A stretch of DNA of 64,000 nucleotides from the NCBI GenBank assembly GCA_963971425.1, contig OZ020519.1, forward strand, positions 7,952,028 to 8,016,027. Direction: 5' to 3'. Each line of letters begins with the position of its first letter. Positions within the stretch are counted from its first letter, which is position 1. The notes under the pieces were generated by a model. That model was not told the DNA's origin and ran no database searches. It was given only the letters and a program-made list of their open reading frames with translations. The translations under genes were made by a program, and so were the position numbers. Origin of the DNA: Bryoerythrophyllum caledonicum. Its lineage: Eukaryota; Streptophyta; Bryopsida; Pottiales; Pottiaceae. Shown here in pieces: positions 19,947-32,322 of the stretch.

Positions 19947-22900
19947 CTACTCTTCACTACTGAACTCATCGTCACTGCCCTGATGGATAAACGGCATACT
20001 GCTATCAGAACCACTATCGGAATCAGTACTAGCCTCCTCAGCCTCGTCATTCACAAAATCCTTTGCTCCAGAGCCGGATCGAGCAGTCGGAGGACGTCGT
20101 GGAGGCGACGGCTGCGCTACGGATGCAATGGCAGCAACTTCGGCATATTCAGGCAAAATATGACCATGCTCCGGACTCACAACCTTCCCTGTCAAGCGAG
20201 CAAGCACTCCAGCGGGAGGTGTAGACAGAGAAGCCATCAACGACGTCGAGAACCGTCTGCAATAAATTTTCATTAGTAAAATACCAATGATAGAAAAAGA
20301 TAACGAAAAAACCAAATAAAAGAAGAAAACTTACTTACAAGTTCTCTTAGGCGCAGTCTTAATCTCTGGTTCATCATCACCAAGCTCCAAAGGGCGCTTG
20401 AGAGAAGTCTGCTCCACGGGCTCAACAATTGCAGAAGTAACCTCCACCGTTTGTGGAATCATGGGTCGAAGCACCTCGTCTACCAAGTCCTTGTCTGGCT
20501 CCAAGGCAAGAATATGACGCTTGAGGGCTTTGCAAGCCCTGATACTTGCACCTAGAAAAAGTGTAGAATACAAACAGAATGAAATTAGAATCATGGTTTG
20601 AAAATCAAACCACAAAATGCAAGTATAAAATTAAAATACCTGTAGAAGTAGTAAGGTCCATGACGATCTCATCCTCCTTGGTGCAAAGATCAATAAGTGC
20701 CTCCAACAGATTCTGCGACTTCTCTCTGGCTCCTCGCCATGGCATCCTGGTGGAGGCTCTCATCGTCAGTGACTCCTGGATATTATAGTTGGTCAGATGA
20801 CCGTCTGAAGAAAGCTCAATCTCATCTGCCAAAAGCTCCACTCTGTCATTGAAGACAAATGGAGTTGGAGGATCCGCCTTTCTAACGAAGCACTTGACCA
20901 TGAAAGTCTTGTGTACGCGGCCGGGGCGAGCATCAGAGAAGAGGGGAAGTCCATTGATGGCGAACCACTTCGCCTCTTCGTCAAAACCCGACCATTGAGC
21001 CCAGGAAACCAATTCATTTGAAATGAACCTGGAATCTGGATAGAACACAATGATAGCTCCTCCATCACGAAGAAATGACTCTGCCAACTCGAAATTAAAC
21101 CGAATCCACAATGATTCTTTCCGACCCTTGGAGGTCGGCACTGTAGGTAGTGTGTTCCATGGTGGAATCACAGTACCACCCTAAATCTGTGGAACTGGCA
21201 AGTCCTCCGGGACGTCAAATATGAACATATCCGCCAAACCATCCTTTGTCAACTCCCCCTTCATGTACCGCGTCTTGGATTCGCCATGGGCAATCAACCA
21301 CTGTGCTATATCCCTCCAAACTGGTGGAACGTCATCCTCAGCAGTAACTGAATCATAGTCAGTAAAGATAGAGTAGGCGCTCCTATTGATTACCTCAACA
21401 GCAACAATGGATTCTGTCTGCTCCACGACAGGAATCGAATAGATGGTCTGCGTTGGTTTCGCAACGAATACTCTTGGGCGGCTGTTGGCAGATGGAGAAG
21501 CGCCAAATGTCGTCAATACAGGTGCCGGCTGTGAGAACGATCCAAGTCCCACGGCAAACAACAATTTCTCGGGCCCCTCCTTGGCCACCAGAGCTGCCAA
21601 TTCCTTGTTCCTCACTCGAGTCTCTTTCTTCTCCTTCCTTGCAGTCTCCTTCTCCAAACGGGCCGCTTCTCGCTCAGCGACTCTGGCTGCAATCCTGGAC
21701 GCCTTCTGTGCCCTCTCCTTGGCCTTTTCAGAGAGCTCAAGGTCAGGCTCAACCTGGAATGGAGCTAAAGCCTGCAAAGCTGGACCCGCACCAGAATATT
21801 GAGCCAAGGCATCACATGACTCCCGAAGCTCCACCTCATCACCTGGAGTTGGAGCTGAATGCCAAAGTTCCAAATACCAAGGACACTGAGCCAAATGATG
21901 CCGAGTAAAACGGCGCAACTGAGACTCTGTGAAAATGCACTCAGCGCTGACTGTGGTATCAGACTACTTTCTCAGCCGGATTGGCAACTCCCGAGGCTGC
22001 AAAGCTCCATTGGCAACGAGCTCTCGCCAAAAATAGCAGAACACCACTCTCTTCACACTCTGAGGTGTCTCGGGCTGCTTGAGAAACTCATCAGACTTCA
22101 CGAACGGCTTCGGCCCACTGAAATGGTTCTTGAAAGCCTTCTTCCAAAATGTCAGAGAGCTGGCCTCAACCCAGGAGCCAATATCAAGAACGGGGTTAGG
22201 GAGACCCTCCATCCTCATAGTGATGTTGTCATCCTTGACAACCTTGGCAAATAACTTCTCAGCCTCCTCCTCAAGCTGTAGAATGAAAACAAAATGTTAG
22301 TAACCAAGACTTTCAACTGATGGAAAAACAAACATGGCACGATAAAAGAAAATTGAACTTACCCCAGCCCAGAATGATGCCACGTCAAGCCAGGGTTTGA
22401 GACTGATCTCCAAACATGGTGCTTCTGGAAAATTGAATTCATCCCGCCCCTCTTTCGACAGATTCCACCAACGCATCCATCTACCTTTGAACCTCGCGGA
22501 ATCCTTGGAAGTGCAAAGCAATTGCAACTTCTCCGTTGTAATTTCGGGCTTGTTCTGATAAACATCATAATGATGAAGAACCTGTATCAAACGATAACAG
22601 AGAAGTGGTCAATAAAAAACAAAAAATCATTTAAAAGATATTGAATGAACGAGTACAAAGAATTGAATAAAAGACTACCTCTTTAAAAAACTCTTCACCA
22701 TTACGAGGGTCAGCAATAGCTAGAAGTCGAGTGAGTAAGGTGCCACATTGAGTCTTCTTCTTTTGTACCGCTTTAGAGCATAGAGTGACTAACTCCGCAG
22801 AGCTCCCAACACGATCAGCCCCAACACCGGTCACAAGTGTGTCACGGTAAGATCGAATACGATCTTCTTGAGCTGCAATAAGCTCCCGCTACACGAAGAA

Positions 22901-25900
22901 AATTTTGTTGTGTATTAGTATAATTTTCCATATTCAATAACATTACATATATGTATTCTGGGGCATGAATAACAGCATAGAGTTCACAATGATGGACCGA
23001 ATTTAACCCCAACGTACCTCATAAAGTAACTTCAAGAATGAATCAAAGGTCATCTGGTACCACTTTTTGGTGCCCTTTTTAGCCCACTCCGCCACACTAG
23101 CATCATGATCCTCCTCACTAATCAGACCCTTGAGCTGATCGAAGTCCAAAAGTCCAAAATGCTAAACTCTCTTCACATCATGTGACAGTTGCTGTGTCAC
23201 ATGGTCGAAGTCTTTCTGCCTGAGTTACAATCTTTATTAACTTCAAAGTCATGCGGAAATACCAATAGAAATACATATATGATGAAAGAGGGAAACAAAA
23301 AAATGAAATAAAGAAAAGAACTCACTTGTTCCAGTCCGTCATGGCATTTAATAATATATGGCGGTTCACCAATGAGGGCTCTAATAAAACTGCCTGAACC
23401 AGAACATGAAAGGAAGAATCGTGTCTATGCATGGTGGATATGACATCCATCCATGCAAGACGGCGGTGGTTGCCATCCCACACAAAAAAGTGACGATTAG
23501 AAAGGCTGCGCAACTCTGGCCTACTCGCAATCAAAGCCTCAAACTTCTGGTCCTCCGCCCTCCATAGTTCTGACCATCCCTCACGCTCCTCAAGCAAAAC
23601 TTCCCGCTCGACCATGGAAAAGTCCTTCAATGCTACATAGAAACATGCAGACCCAGGGCGGTAGCCTTTGACAAACTCGCTCTTCAGCTTCTCTATGTCC
23701 GGCTTGACTGGAATTCGCACCTCCGTCATTGGCAGCATTCGGCAAAGTGGGATGTGCAACTCTCCAATAGATGGATAATGAGACCTCTAGAGCACATCGT
23801 AGGAAGTCCCACGAATGGACTTCCTCAATGAAAGCTTAGTTGTGTCCAAACCGGGATCCACCTCCATCACCGGTATTAATTGCAGGAGTAAACTTGAATC
23901 AACATTCGGCGATCTCGATGCCTCTGGCGTGTGCGATCCTACAGCCCCTGGACCAGAAAACGTGTGCACACTAGGCATCCCCAACTCCTCTGTTGGAATG
24001 ACCTTGTCTCCGTGAAGTGACTCCATCTGAGGACATCCAGAATAATCAGTTAGGATATACAAACAATAACATGTAAGAAAAGCTTTTCCTAACTCAAGGA
24101 AAAATACCAAATGCAACATAATATGAAGAAAGCAACATGACTGAAATGCATAGAGTTCGAATTGACTAAAAAAAAAAAAAAAAAAAACTTTCTCTCACAT
24201 GGTAATGTTGAAAACTAATCCAGTACGTTTAGACAAGTTCACAATGCAGAATAAAAAAAACATTATAAGTAAATGGAATTAAACCAAATCGTGAAACAAA
24301 CTGAAATGGCCCTTCCTCGACTACTATACTAAAACAAGATTCCTGAACTCATGACTACTGGAAAGCACAAGAACGAACGCACAGCAAGCTCACACGACGC
24401 ATGTGTGAGCCCAATATTTTTAAATAAAAAACCAAACAGAGAACTGCTCACAGTACCTCGGATCCGAGGGACGCCTAACAACCTTCAAGTTCGGTTCTGG
24501 TTTTAATCTATCATGGACCACTCTACTCAGAATTGTGAACTCTTCAACTTAATCTAGATTGGAACTGAAATGGACTTAAAAGCATCTAGCAACTAAACTC
24601 ACTCTAGATTGTAGCACTCATGACTGTTGGAAAGTTAATGAGCGTACACACAACATGCTCACAGACATACTATGCATGTGTGAGCCGAAATTGGAAAAAG
24701 AAAAAATCAAAACTAAGTACCGGTCACTGTAGCTCGGATCCGAGGGACGCTGAAAAGCCTCCAAGTTCGGTTCAGATTCTAATCTATCATGCACCTTTCT
24801 ACTCTAAATTATGAACTCTTAATCCTCATCTAGATTGGAACTGAAATGGACTTAAAAGCATCTAGCAACTAAACTCACTCTAGATTGTAGCACTCATGAC
24901 TGTTGGAAAGTTAATGAGCGTACACACAACATGCTCACAGACATACTATGCATGTGTGAGCCGAAATTGGAAAAAGAAAAAATCAAAACTAAGTACCGGT
25001 CACTGTAGCTCGGATCCGAGGGACGCTAAAAAGCCTCCAAGTTCGGTTCAGATTCTAATCTATCATGCACCTTTCTACTCTAAATTATGAACTCTTAATC
25101 CTCATCTAGATTGGAACTGAAATGGACTTAAAAGCATCTAGCAACTAAACTCACTCTAGATTGTAGCACTCATGGCTGTTGGAAAGTTAATGAGCGTACA
25201 CACAACATGCTCACAGACATACTATGCATGTGTGAGCCGAAATTGGAAAAAGAAAAAATCAAAACTAAGTACCGGTCACTATAGCTCGGATCCGAGGGAT
25301 GCTGAAAAGCCTCCAAGTTCGGTTCAGATTCTAATCTATCATGCACCTTTCTACTCTCAATTACGAACTCTTCAACTTAATCTAGATTGGAAATGAAATG
25401 GACCTACAACATCTAGCAACTAAACTCACTTTAGATTCTAGCACTCATGATTGTAGGAAAGTTAATGCGCGCATACACAAGAAGTTCACAGACCTTCTAT
25501 GCATGTGTGAGCCGAAATTGGAAACCAAAAAACCAGAACAGAGTTCTGTTCACAGTACCTCGGATCCGAGGGACGCTTAACAACCTCCAACTTTGATTTT
25601 TTTTTTACATTTGTCTTACTTATCTTAACTATGATGAATGAAATTGTAAACCGAATAATGATATAATTTGAATCGGACCTTGATCACGTCCGAGAATTAC
25701 TGAGCTTAGATTCTTAATACCAGAGACTATCGAAATGCATAAACACGAAACACATCAAGTAAATTAAATGTGTGAGAAGGTGATAGTAAGACCCAACAAA
25801 ATAAACCACAATATAGTGGACACAGTCTCTCTAGGTCGAGGGACAAGAGGCTCGATTCGACTCTGGAACCCAGTTAACTCATAAGAAGAGGAAACATCGT

Positions 25901-27380
25901 CATCCTTTCCAAGAAGATGCATATCAGGTTTTATTTCTGAGTAGAGTATGAATTCACCACTAAAGTGAGCCGGTTCTTCCCGGATTCGGCAGCGTCTGCT
26001 CCAAATCTTATGAACGCACTTTCGGCTCGTGCATTAGAAGCACCAACCTGATTATGTCTCAAGGCATTTAGGGTTTATGAAATTCAATGAACAATGCTCA
26101 CAGTAATAGGGTTTACAGGATTGGAAAACGAAAAATATGTATTGGGTAATGTACGGCGGACTTGTGTTCATACTTCAAATTCAAGTACTGAACTTCAAAA
26201 TGAGCCACAAGACTTAGAATTTCCGATTTTGAAGTGAAACAAGTGAGTTGAAATAGATTTCAACTTACCTCTCTAGTTTGTGGCTGCAGCTCCGCCTCGC
26301 CGTGCATCTGTCCACTTCCTTCACCGTTCTCACAACCTTCTGCCTGCAAGAGAAAGGGATTCCTTATTATGCATAACAGGGTTCAGCAAGTCCACCATTC
26401 ATTCAAACTGAAGTTTATGGACGAATCAAATATGCGATGCTTTGGCAGAAACCCTAGCCGAAATTGTTTACCACACCAGAAGTATACTTCAGCCGCCACT
26501 TGTTAGTTCACGAACTACATGGTAAGTAAAATGGAGGTTCATTGAAGCCCTACAGGAGCAACAGCTCTTGCTCGAGTTGAACTCAAAATGAACCAGACAA
26601 CTTAAAACTCGAGAATATTGAATCGGTCAATGTCCTCACATACTAAAAGACAGATTCTAGAAACTTAATAGTCTAGTAAGCATGACGCACATTATAGTTG
26701 GAGACGCATTGTGATATTAAGGATACCAAACATACGATGCATTATGTAAATCATTCTGATGATATTGTACATGTGTCATTTGGGCCCTCTCGGCACCCAA
26801 TAGTATTGGCCCAGTTTCCCCTACGCTTCCTCGATCGTTCCGTGGTCGACCATTGGTTGCCCTGGACGAGGACCTATTCCTATTCCTTGTGGATCGTGTT
26901 GAATTAACTCGGCTCCTTGGGTCCATACTTGAGTCCATGCTTTGACAGTCATTGTCGTCAACAACACCGTTTGCACCCTTACCCCCATGCATCGAGCTTA
27001 CTGACGCATTAGGTCCAGTGAAATCACTCGTCATAATATCTTGTATAGACTCTTGTTCCTCCCTTTCACTACGCAGCTGCATCACATAGCTGGACGACTA
27101 CACAGTACGATTTAAAGTATGACCAATACATGATTGCACTATTGAAAATTTACTTATCATATGAAAATGAAGCACTTACTTTAACAATATTGTGTGGCGC
27201 CTCTTCTGCTTGAAGTATACTTGACAAATTCCTGAATCGCACGGGCCCCTCAGATGACAGGTCCTCACGCCTCTCCTTTGAAACCTTGGCCTTATGTTGT
27301 TGTCGCCGCGTTCCAGACCGACTGGGCTTTGGATATGAGTCGTCTGTTGCTCTTCTCTTCCGGCCACCCTTGCTTGTCAT
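19947..27380 (-). pseudogene. ParB-like / DNA-methylase-like fusion gene with four in-frame TAG codons
   Basis: Minus-strand gene. Exons that join in phase are 24026-23326, 23219-23018, 22888-22679, 22581-22363, 22275-20640, 20551-20335 and 20256-19947 (about 1165 codons); 26343-26269, 27097-about 26720 and 27380-27180 are probable 5' exons whose joins are uncertain. The N-terminal part has a ParB-like core: VRIPVKPDIEKLKSEF, then HFFVWDGNHRRLAWMDV, matching the G-x-R-R-x-x-A box of ParB/Srx-fold proteins. The middle is lysine/glutamate-rich and coiled (about 21600-21760). The C-terminal part has GAREKSQNLLEALIDLCTKE followed across an intron by DLTTSTGASIRACKALKRHI, the layout of the SAM-binding motif I of beta-class N4/N6 DNA methylases. 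The catalytic DPPY-type motif looks degraded (FDVPED). TAG codons at 23787, 23162, 21964 and 21181 interrupt an otherwise open frame with intact splice sites. Probably silenced mobile DNA; readthrough is not excluded. Confidence 0.65.
24345..25600. repeat. 276-bp tandem repeats, about 4.5 copies
   Basis: Direct repeats with a 276-bp period; equivalent points fall at 24620, 24896, 25172 and 25448. The three central units are nearly identical and the outer ones diverged. Each unit contains the palindrome CTCGGATCCGAG followed by GGACGC (about 24469, 24733, 25009, 25285, 25559) and a CATGCATGTGTGAG-like segment. The block lies between the exon starting at 24026 and the one ending at 26269 of the ParB/methylase gene, so it is intronic if that model holds. 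Confidence 0.9.
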
Positions 27381-27389
27381 CCTCTGCAA

Positions 27390-27975
27390 GTCGTCGTGGT
27401 TGCGTCACATTGAACATTTTCACCAGGGTAGTGCTGCTATGATATGGCTAGTTATCGTAGAACCATAATTACCCCACTTAGGTCTATGATACTATTTTAT
27501 TGTGTTGGCAACGGAATGGCCCAAACTCCGCATCAAGTTAATCAATTGTTGTCACCCTTAATTTGAATTTCAAAAACAAAGTTAGTCGTGACTATAGCAT
27601 TTCTATTACTTGCTTCTGCAGTCAGAATCATTCCACTTTTCTCGATTTATCATTTTCCGTAAGTGAATAACGACAACACCAGGGAATAATTAACTTCAAG
27701 CAGACTTAGTGGCTTAGTAGATACAACTAGTGCATATCTATTTGTAAATTGCTGACTTAGATCATGACCTCTAGATTTGAATCTGAACTTTGTCGTTTTC
27801 GTGTGAACATACAGCATACACTCGTTTATCACTAAATTGAATGATAAACTCCTCCTTAGTAGGATCAACCTATTAATTTCTTTCCTTAATTTGAAAGCTT
27901 TTCCATAATGATTGCGGCGCCGTCAGGGAGCGTGCATGGGCATCTGACATAAAGCGTTAAATATTTTCGCCGATT
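27390..27975. other. Intergenic, no gene seen
   Basis: Divergent spacer between the ParB/methylase gene (minus) and the MULE-like transposase gene (plus). It may hold both promoters; no specific motif was recognised. Confidence 0.4.
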
Positions 27976-30900
27976 ATGAGCACGATGCGTTTCCATAATT
28001 GGACGTCTCCACTGAGATGTTCAGGCAAGTTGTTGATTTCTTCAATATCCAACCGTCATCATAGACAGCAGGCATTCCATATCCTATGTTGTGGAGAGCT
28101 CTTGACTATGGCGTCACTGACATCTCAGTATGGTGGTGTTCCGCTTGTCGTGTCCGTTGGCGAGAATGGCACTGTTAATGTCCCGGAGGCAGTCCTCAGT
28201 AGTCGCTTCGGGTATAGACTTGGAACCGTCCATGTTGAGCAAGAGGTGTTTCATAGCTCGGGAATATTAGAACATTCTATGTACCAAGTGAAAGATCGAG
28301 ACGATTTAGGCTTTCTGTGGAACCTGTGTCGTGGTTCTTTTAAAGTATATGGTGTGAGGGATACTCAAACGTTTGCTAATGCGTCGTGTGCCGTGATGAT
28401 CCCTCCTATTGATTCTGGTGATATGATACTCGTGCCCGATTTGGGCACACGGTCTAACCCAAGCGTGCAGCTTCTAAGTGACACGGACGAGGACGTCTCT
28501 CATGTGAATTTAGGGGAATCATCGTACACCTTTAAGTCACAAGACTCTATCTGTCCCGATACGTCTATCCATATCCCAAGTAGGTCGCACATGTCTCCGT
28601 CTCTTTCCTTAGGAAAACCACTTGTCCATCCAAAATCTAAAAGTATCCGCAGTATGATTCCTTATGTTCGCAGGACCTGTATTAGAAAAGGATCCCGTTC
28701 TGAGTTGACACAAGTGGATTTCGACAGCATTCAGGTTTCACGTGTGAAGTATCTGCCTCCGTCTTACAACGGGGACGTGTTGTTTAAGTTGCCCCCACTT
28801 CCAGAAGGCATACCAACTCAGTTTGGAGGAGGACTGGATGGTATGAGCAAGCAACACGATGGTCACACATGGTGCAAGACAATGACTACGAATATCATGA
28901 ATGATTTTGGCCTCACATATCGGAAGTCATCTTGTACTGGCCATCTTCAATGTCCTAACCTTCATTGTGACTATAAGTGCAGGAATGAAGGTCGCACTAA
29001 TCAAACGGAGTGGAGTGGACTCGCCATTTCCCCCTGGCCTATGAATGGCGCTACGCACCCTAAATCAACCTTGGCTTGTAAGGTTTGTCAAACCCCGCCT
29101 ATTTGTCTAGCTCTCTGTGATGCTTGTATTTATTATGTGACGTGTACCGATGCGGAGCGCACCCGACTTGCCATTCATCTTGGTATTCACCAACATCCCA
29201 TCTCAAATGGAGTTGACCAAACCGCAATGGACGTGATGCATGAGTGCGTTGCGAAGGAAGTCGAGTGCACACCCAACGCCACTAATTCTGCTATCATTAT
29301 GGCAGCCAGTAAGAATTACCTATCCGATTACTTGATCCGTCCCGGATCGGGATCATGAAACCTTGAAGGAGCATCCATGGATGCTGTCTTGGATCAGTTC
29401 CAGACTCTATCATCCCCAAACATTCGAAATTTGGTATCGACATGCAAGCGCTTCTACAATGGTGGGAAGGGTGTCATGGACAACATCATGGAGCTAAAGG
29501 AGTCATCCAAGTTTGTCTTCATCCACGAGAACAAGTTCCCGGGCCAATCTAAAGGTAAGGTATTTGTATTTAAAATGTCTGTTGATCGTCCGGGTAGCGG
29601 TGTTGATCTTGTTCGGCGGATGCAACCGGGTGGAGACCTTCAAGATTGTTGGTTGATGTTTGATCACGTTAAGCGGGTTAAAGACTGGACTACCATGGCA
29701 TGCCATGTATACGACAGTAAGTATTGTAAAGTTATGACGATAGCTATGTGTGATATGCAATCGGAGGATGCTCAAGCACAACAGTTGTTTTGGGAGAACC
29801 TGAATGATACGATGAGCCATCACGGAGTGGAGAATACAAACTTTAAAGGGTTCATGGCTGATAGTGCCGGAGCGAATTGGCACGCTGTCCGGCGAGTGTA
29901 TGGCAATGGCGACAAAGACGTCCCGATCGAAAACAAAGAACGGACTTGTTTATTCCATTGGACCAAGTGCCTTCAACGAGCCACCACAAAGAGCATTCTA
30001 CCAGCATTCCAAGATCACTACATTGCACTTTGCAAGATTTGGAAGAACGCGAGATCACAAGAAGAGGCTGAAGCACAGTACAACGTCATTCGTGGATGGT
30101 GGATTTCATCTGGGGCTACTACCGAAAGCGGGCGTCGGGCGCTAGAAGATTGGATGGCTTTTTGGCATTTCCGATATAGACAATGGGGTGGAGCAATGCA
30201 ACTAGTAAGTTCTCGGATTTTTTGTTTATAAATATTCAGATTGTTGAAAAGTTATATGTAAATGATGTACTGACCATTGCTGTATGATATCAGGACCTTA
30301 CACAGGACGAGCGAGCTGACATGCGATCATGTAATCTTGCGGAGATAGTCCACAACTGCTGGCTTCAACAGTCCGGAAATACCATGACATGTTTATATGC
30401 GGCTACCGTGGATGACCTAATTCGGGCTTTCATGCAAATCACTTTGTACCGGGCATGGATCAATGGAGGGACCTCCGGAAAAGGTCCAGACAAAGGTACA
30501 CTTCGATTAAGATCTGCCCAACGTTCTGGTGATCCAAAACTCATTGCAGAAGCTGTGCGGAGTTTTCCGGGGGCAGATGATCTCTTGACAAAGACGGGCG
30601 GGCTCGTAGGAGCGGAGATTTTTGGGTCTACCAAACGGAAACTTGACATGCCACCGGGGTCCAGCAACGACTCCCACCGCTCCGATACGGTGAACTATTC
30701 GATTCCACGAGATGGCAGAAGGGTGACTCGAGCGCGGATCGAAGAGGCCCTAAATGAACAAGGTTCCGGGGTCCGTCACTCAACGGCAGTATTGGAATCG
30801 GAGGTTGATCCATCAAAGTGGCACGTTGGTCGACTTCCGAAGACCTCCCACCGAAAGTGCCAGGCATTGCAGGCTCACATTGGTCAGAGATGTGATGCTA

Positions 30901-31334
30901 GAGTTGGACGTGGGAGTCAGGGAACACCTGCCCCAACATATATTGGCAAGAAGAAGGAATTCAGGTCGCCCCGAAACACTACTGTCGAGTTCTGGTTTTG
31001 TGCTGATGATATTAACCGATGCGTGATGGGTTCGAAGAAACCGTTTGTAGTGGATTGGCCATCAGTCCCAATGACATGGCCAGTGAAGCTTGGCACGAAC
31101 CTTACGATGCAAGAAGTTTTATCGTTAGAAGAAGCATGTTTTCAGTTAGAGCAACGTGGTGCTTTGTCGCCTCGGAGACAATTCCAAGTAACTTTGAACA
31201 TGCCTCTTCCGCGAACAAACTTCCCGCTTCCAGATAATCCGGACTCATACCATACTTTCCGCAACGGCTACCAGATTCGTCGAAGTTCAGATGTGCCTTC
31301 CGTTGAGCACCGAAACAAGTATGCTGTATTTAAC
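27976..31334 (+). pseudogene. MULE-like transposase, N-terminal and catalytic part
   Basis: Two exons (to 30204, then from 30294; GT-AG intron of 89 bp) in one phase. A Cys-rich zinc-binding region lies near 28900-29200 (CPNLHCDYKC, CKVCQTPPICLALCDAC). The MULE/FAR1-type catalytic region follows, with LMFDHVKRVKDWTTMACHVY as the first-Asp region, FKGFMADSAGANWHAVRRVYG as the second-Asp region and ERTCLFHWTKCLQ. The start may be 27976 or the internal Met at 28108. One TGA at 29356-29358 interrupts the frame, with the same frame before and after, so a CGA-to-TGA change is likely. The protein runs into the inverted-repeat end of a 16-kb unit at about 31332 and its zinc-finger end reappears at 47776. 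An interrupted, probably inactive transposase. Confidence 0.75.
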
Positions 31335-31364
31335 TATTTCTGGACTTTGCAAAGTCCAGAAATA
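31335..31364. repeat. Perfect 30-bp palindrome at the left end of the 16-kb unit
   Basis: TATTTCTGGACTTTG is followed at once by its exact reverse complement, with no spacer. It overlaps the left inverted-repeat end. The matching right end carries the same TCCAGAA core twice (about 47741-47748 and 47760-47768) but not as a closed palindrome. Confidence 0.85.
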
Positions 31365-31394
31365 AGGAAGAAGGATTTTAGTCTCGTAAAATAG

Positions 31395-31884
31395 TCGCAC
31401 CAAAGAATATGAAAGGGATACCCAGTTAATTTATTTTAATCATTCAGACGGATATCTCCGGATGGTTTCAGTGATACATGACTAATCGAATATAGTGATA
31501 AAACAAGCGTGAAATTTTGTTCGTCGTGATCGACAAAATGATAACAACTTTCAAGCTAACACGTTTATAAAACAACCATGTAATATGGTGTACTGTACAT
31601 TTCTGTGGTAATATCGTGTAGAAGATGAGTACAGTGCATTTCAGAGCTTGAAGCATTGACATGCAAGGAATGCCGTTCAGACATCCGGAGATATCCGGTC
31701 GAAAGCAAAGTACTAAAAATATAATTGCTCGGCTGTTCAAAAACGACGATGCTACTCTGGAATGAAGTCTCTTTACAAAAGCGTTTGATACAAGACCAAA
31801 TGTAGGAAAAAGCAGTGACTGGTCTGAGCAAAATTCGTGGATCTAACAACAAATTCTATCCTTGCACAACCTCTCTGAAGAGCT
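31395..31884. other. Left terminal non-coding region of the 16-kb unit
   Basis: No gene. It contains GATATC-type palindromes at about 31449 and 31685, mirroring the variants near the right end (47378, 47550, 47711). Confidence 0.5.
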
Positions 31885-32322
31885 CTAAAGATCCTTCCAG
31901 TGAGCCGGTGCGTACATGTCCGAATCGACATCAGACCCTGTGTCACACCCAGTTTGAAATGGGCTGCAGCCGCCATCCGAAGAAGATTCCTCCTCGTCTT
32001 CATACCAGGGGTCGTCCTCCACCTCTTCTTCAACCGAAGCAACTCTATCAAGGGTCTCTTCCACATCGGAGTCGATCTGCTTCTCGTCCTCCGCATCACA
32101 GTCGATGCCGTAGTCCTCCTCTTGAACAAACTTGCTCTCAGCGTCATCCTCCAATTCGTCTAGAACACGCCGATCGGAACAGATCGCCCTTCTGTACTCG
32201 ACTTGTAAGAAAAGCAGTCTTCCCTTCTCCGAACCCTGAGCCTCGCTCACCATCCTTCGTGAAACTCTCCTATCTACCGAATCAGAGACATCCCTCTCCC
32301 TCTTTCTACTTCCGAAAGCCAT
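31885..32322 (-). CDS. Small acidic protein of unknown function
   Basis: Single open frame of about 145 residues starting at the Met of MAFGSRKRERDVSDSVDRRV. The N-terminus is basic (SRKRER, DRRVSRR), which could be a nuclear signal. The C-terminal two thirds are strongly acidic (DELEDDAESKFVQEEDYG, EEEVEDDPWYEDEEESSSDG). No family recognised. No stop or frameshift, unlike most of its neighbours. It lies convergent to the transposase gene, just inside the left end of the 16-kb unit. The composition could suit a nuclear partner or transactivator, but that is a guess. Confidence 0.45.
   Translation of the reverse strand: MAFGSRKRERDVSDSVDRRVSRRMVSEAQGSEKGRLLFLQVEYRRAICSDRRVLDELEDDAESKFVQEEDYGIDCDAEDEKQIDSDVEETLDRVASVEEEVEDDPWYEDEEESSSDGGCSPFQTGCDTGSDVDSDMYAPAHWKDL

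Noticed and set aside
24345..25600. CRISPR-like array
   Set aside because: Units are 276 bp direct tandem repeats without unique spacers, in a eukaryotic intron.
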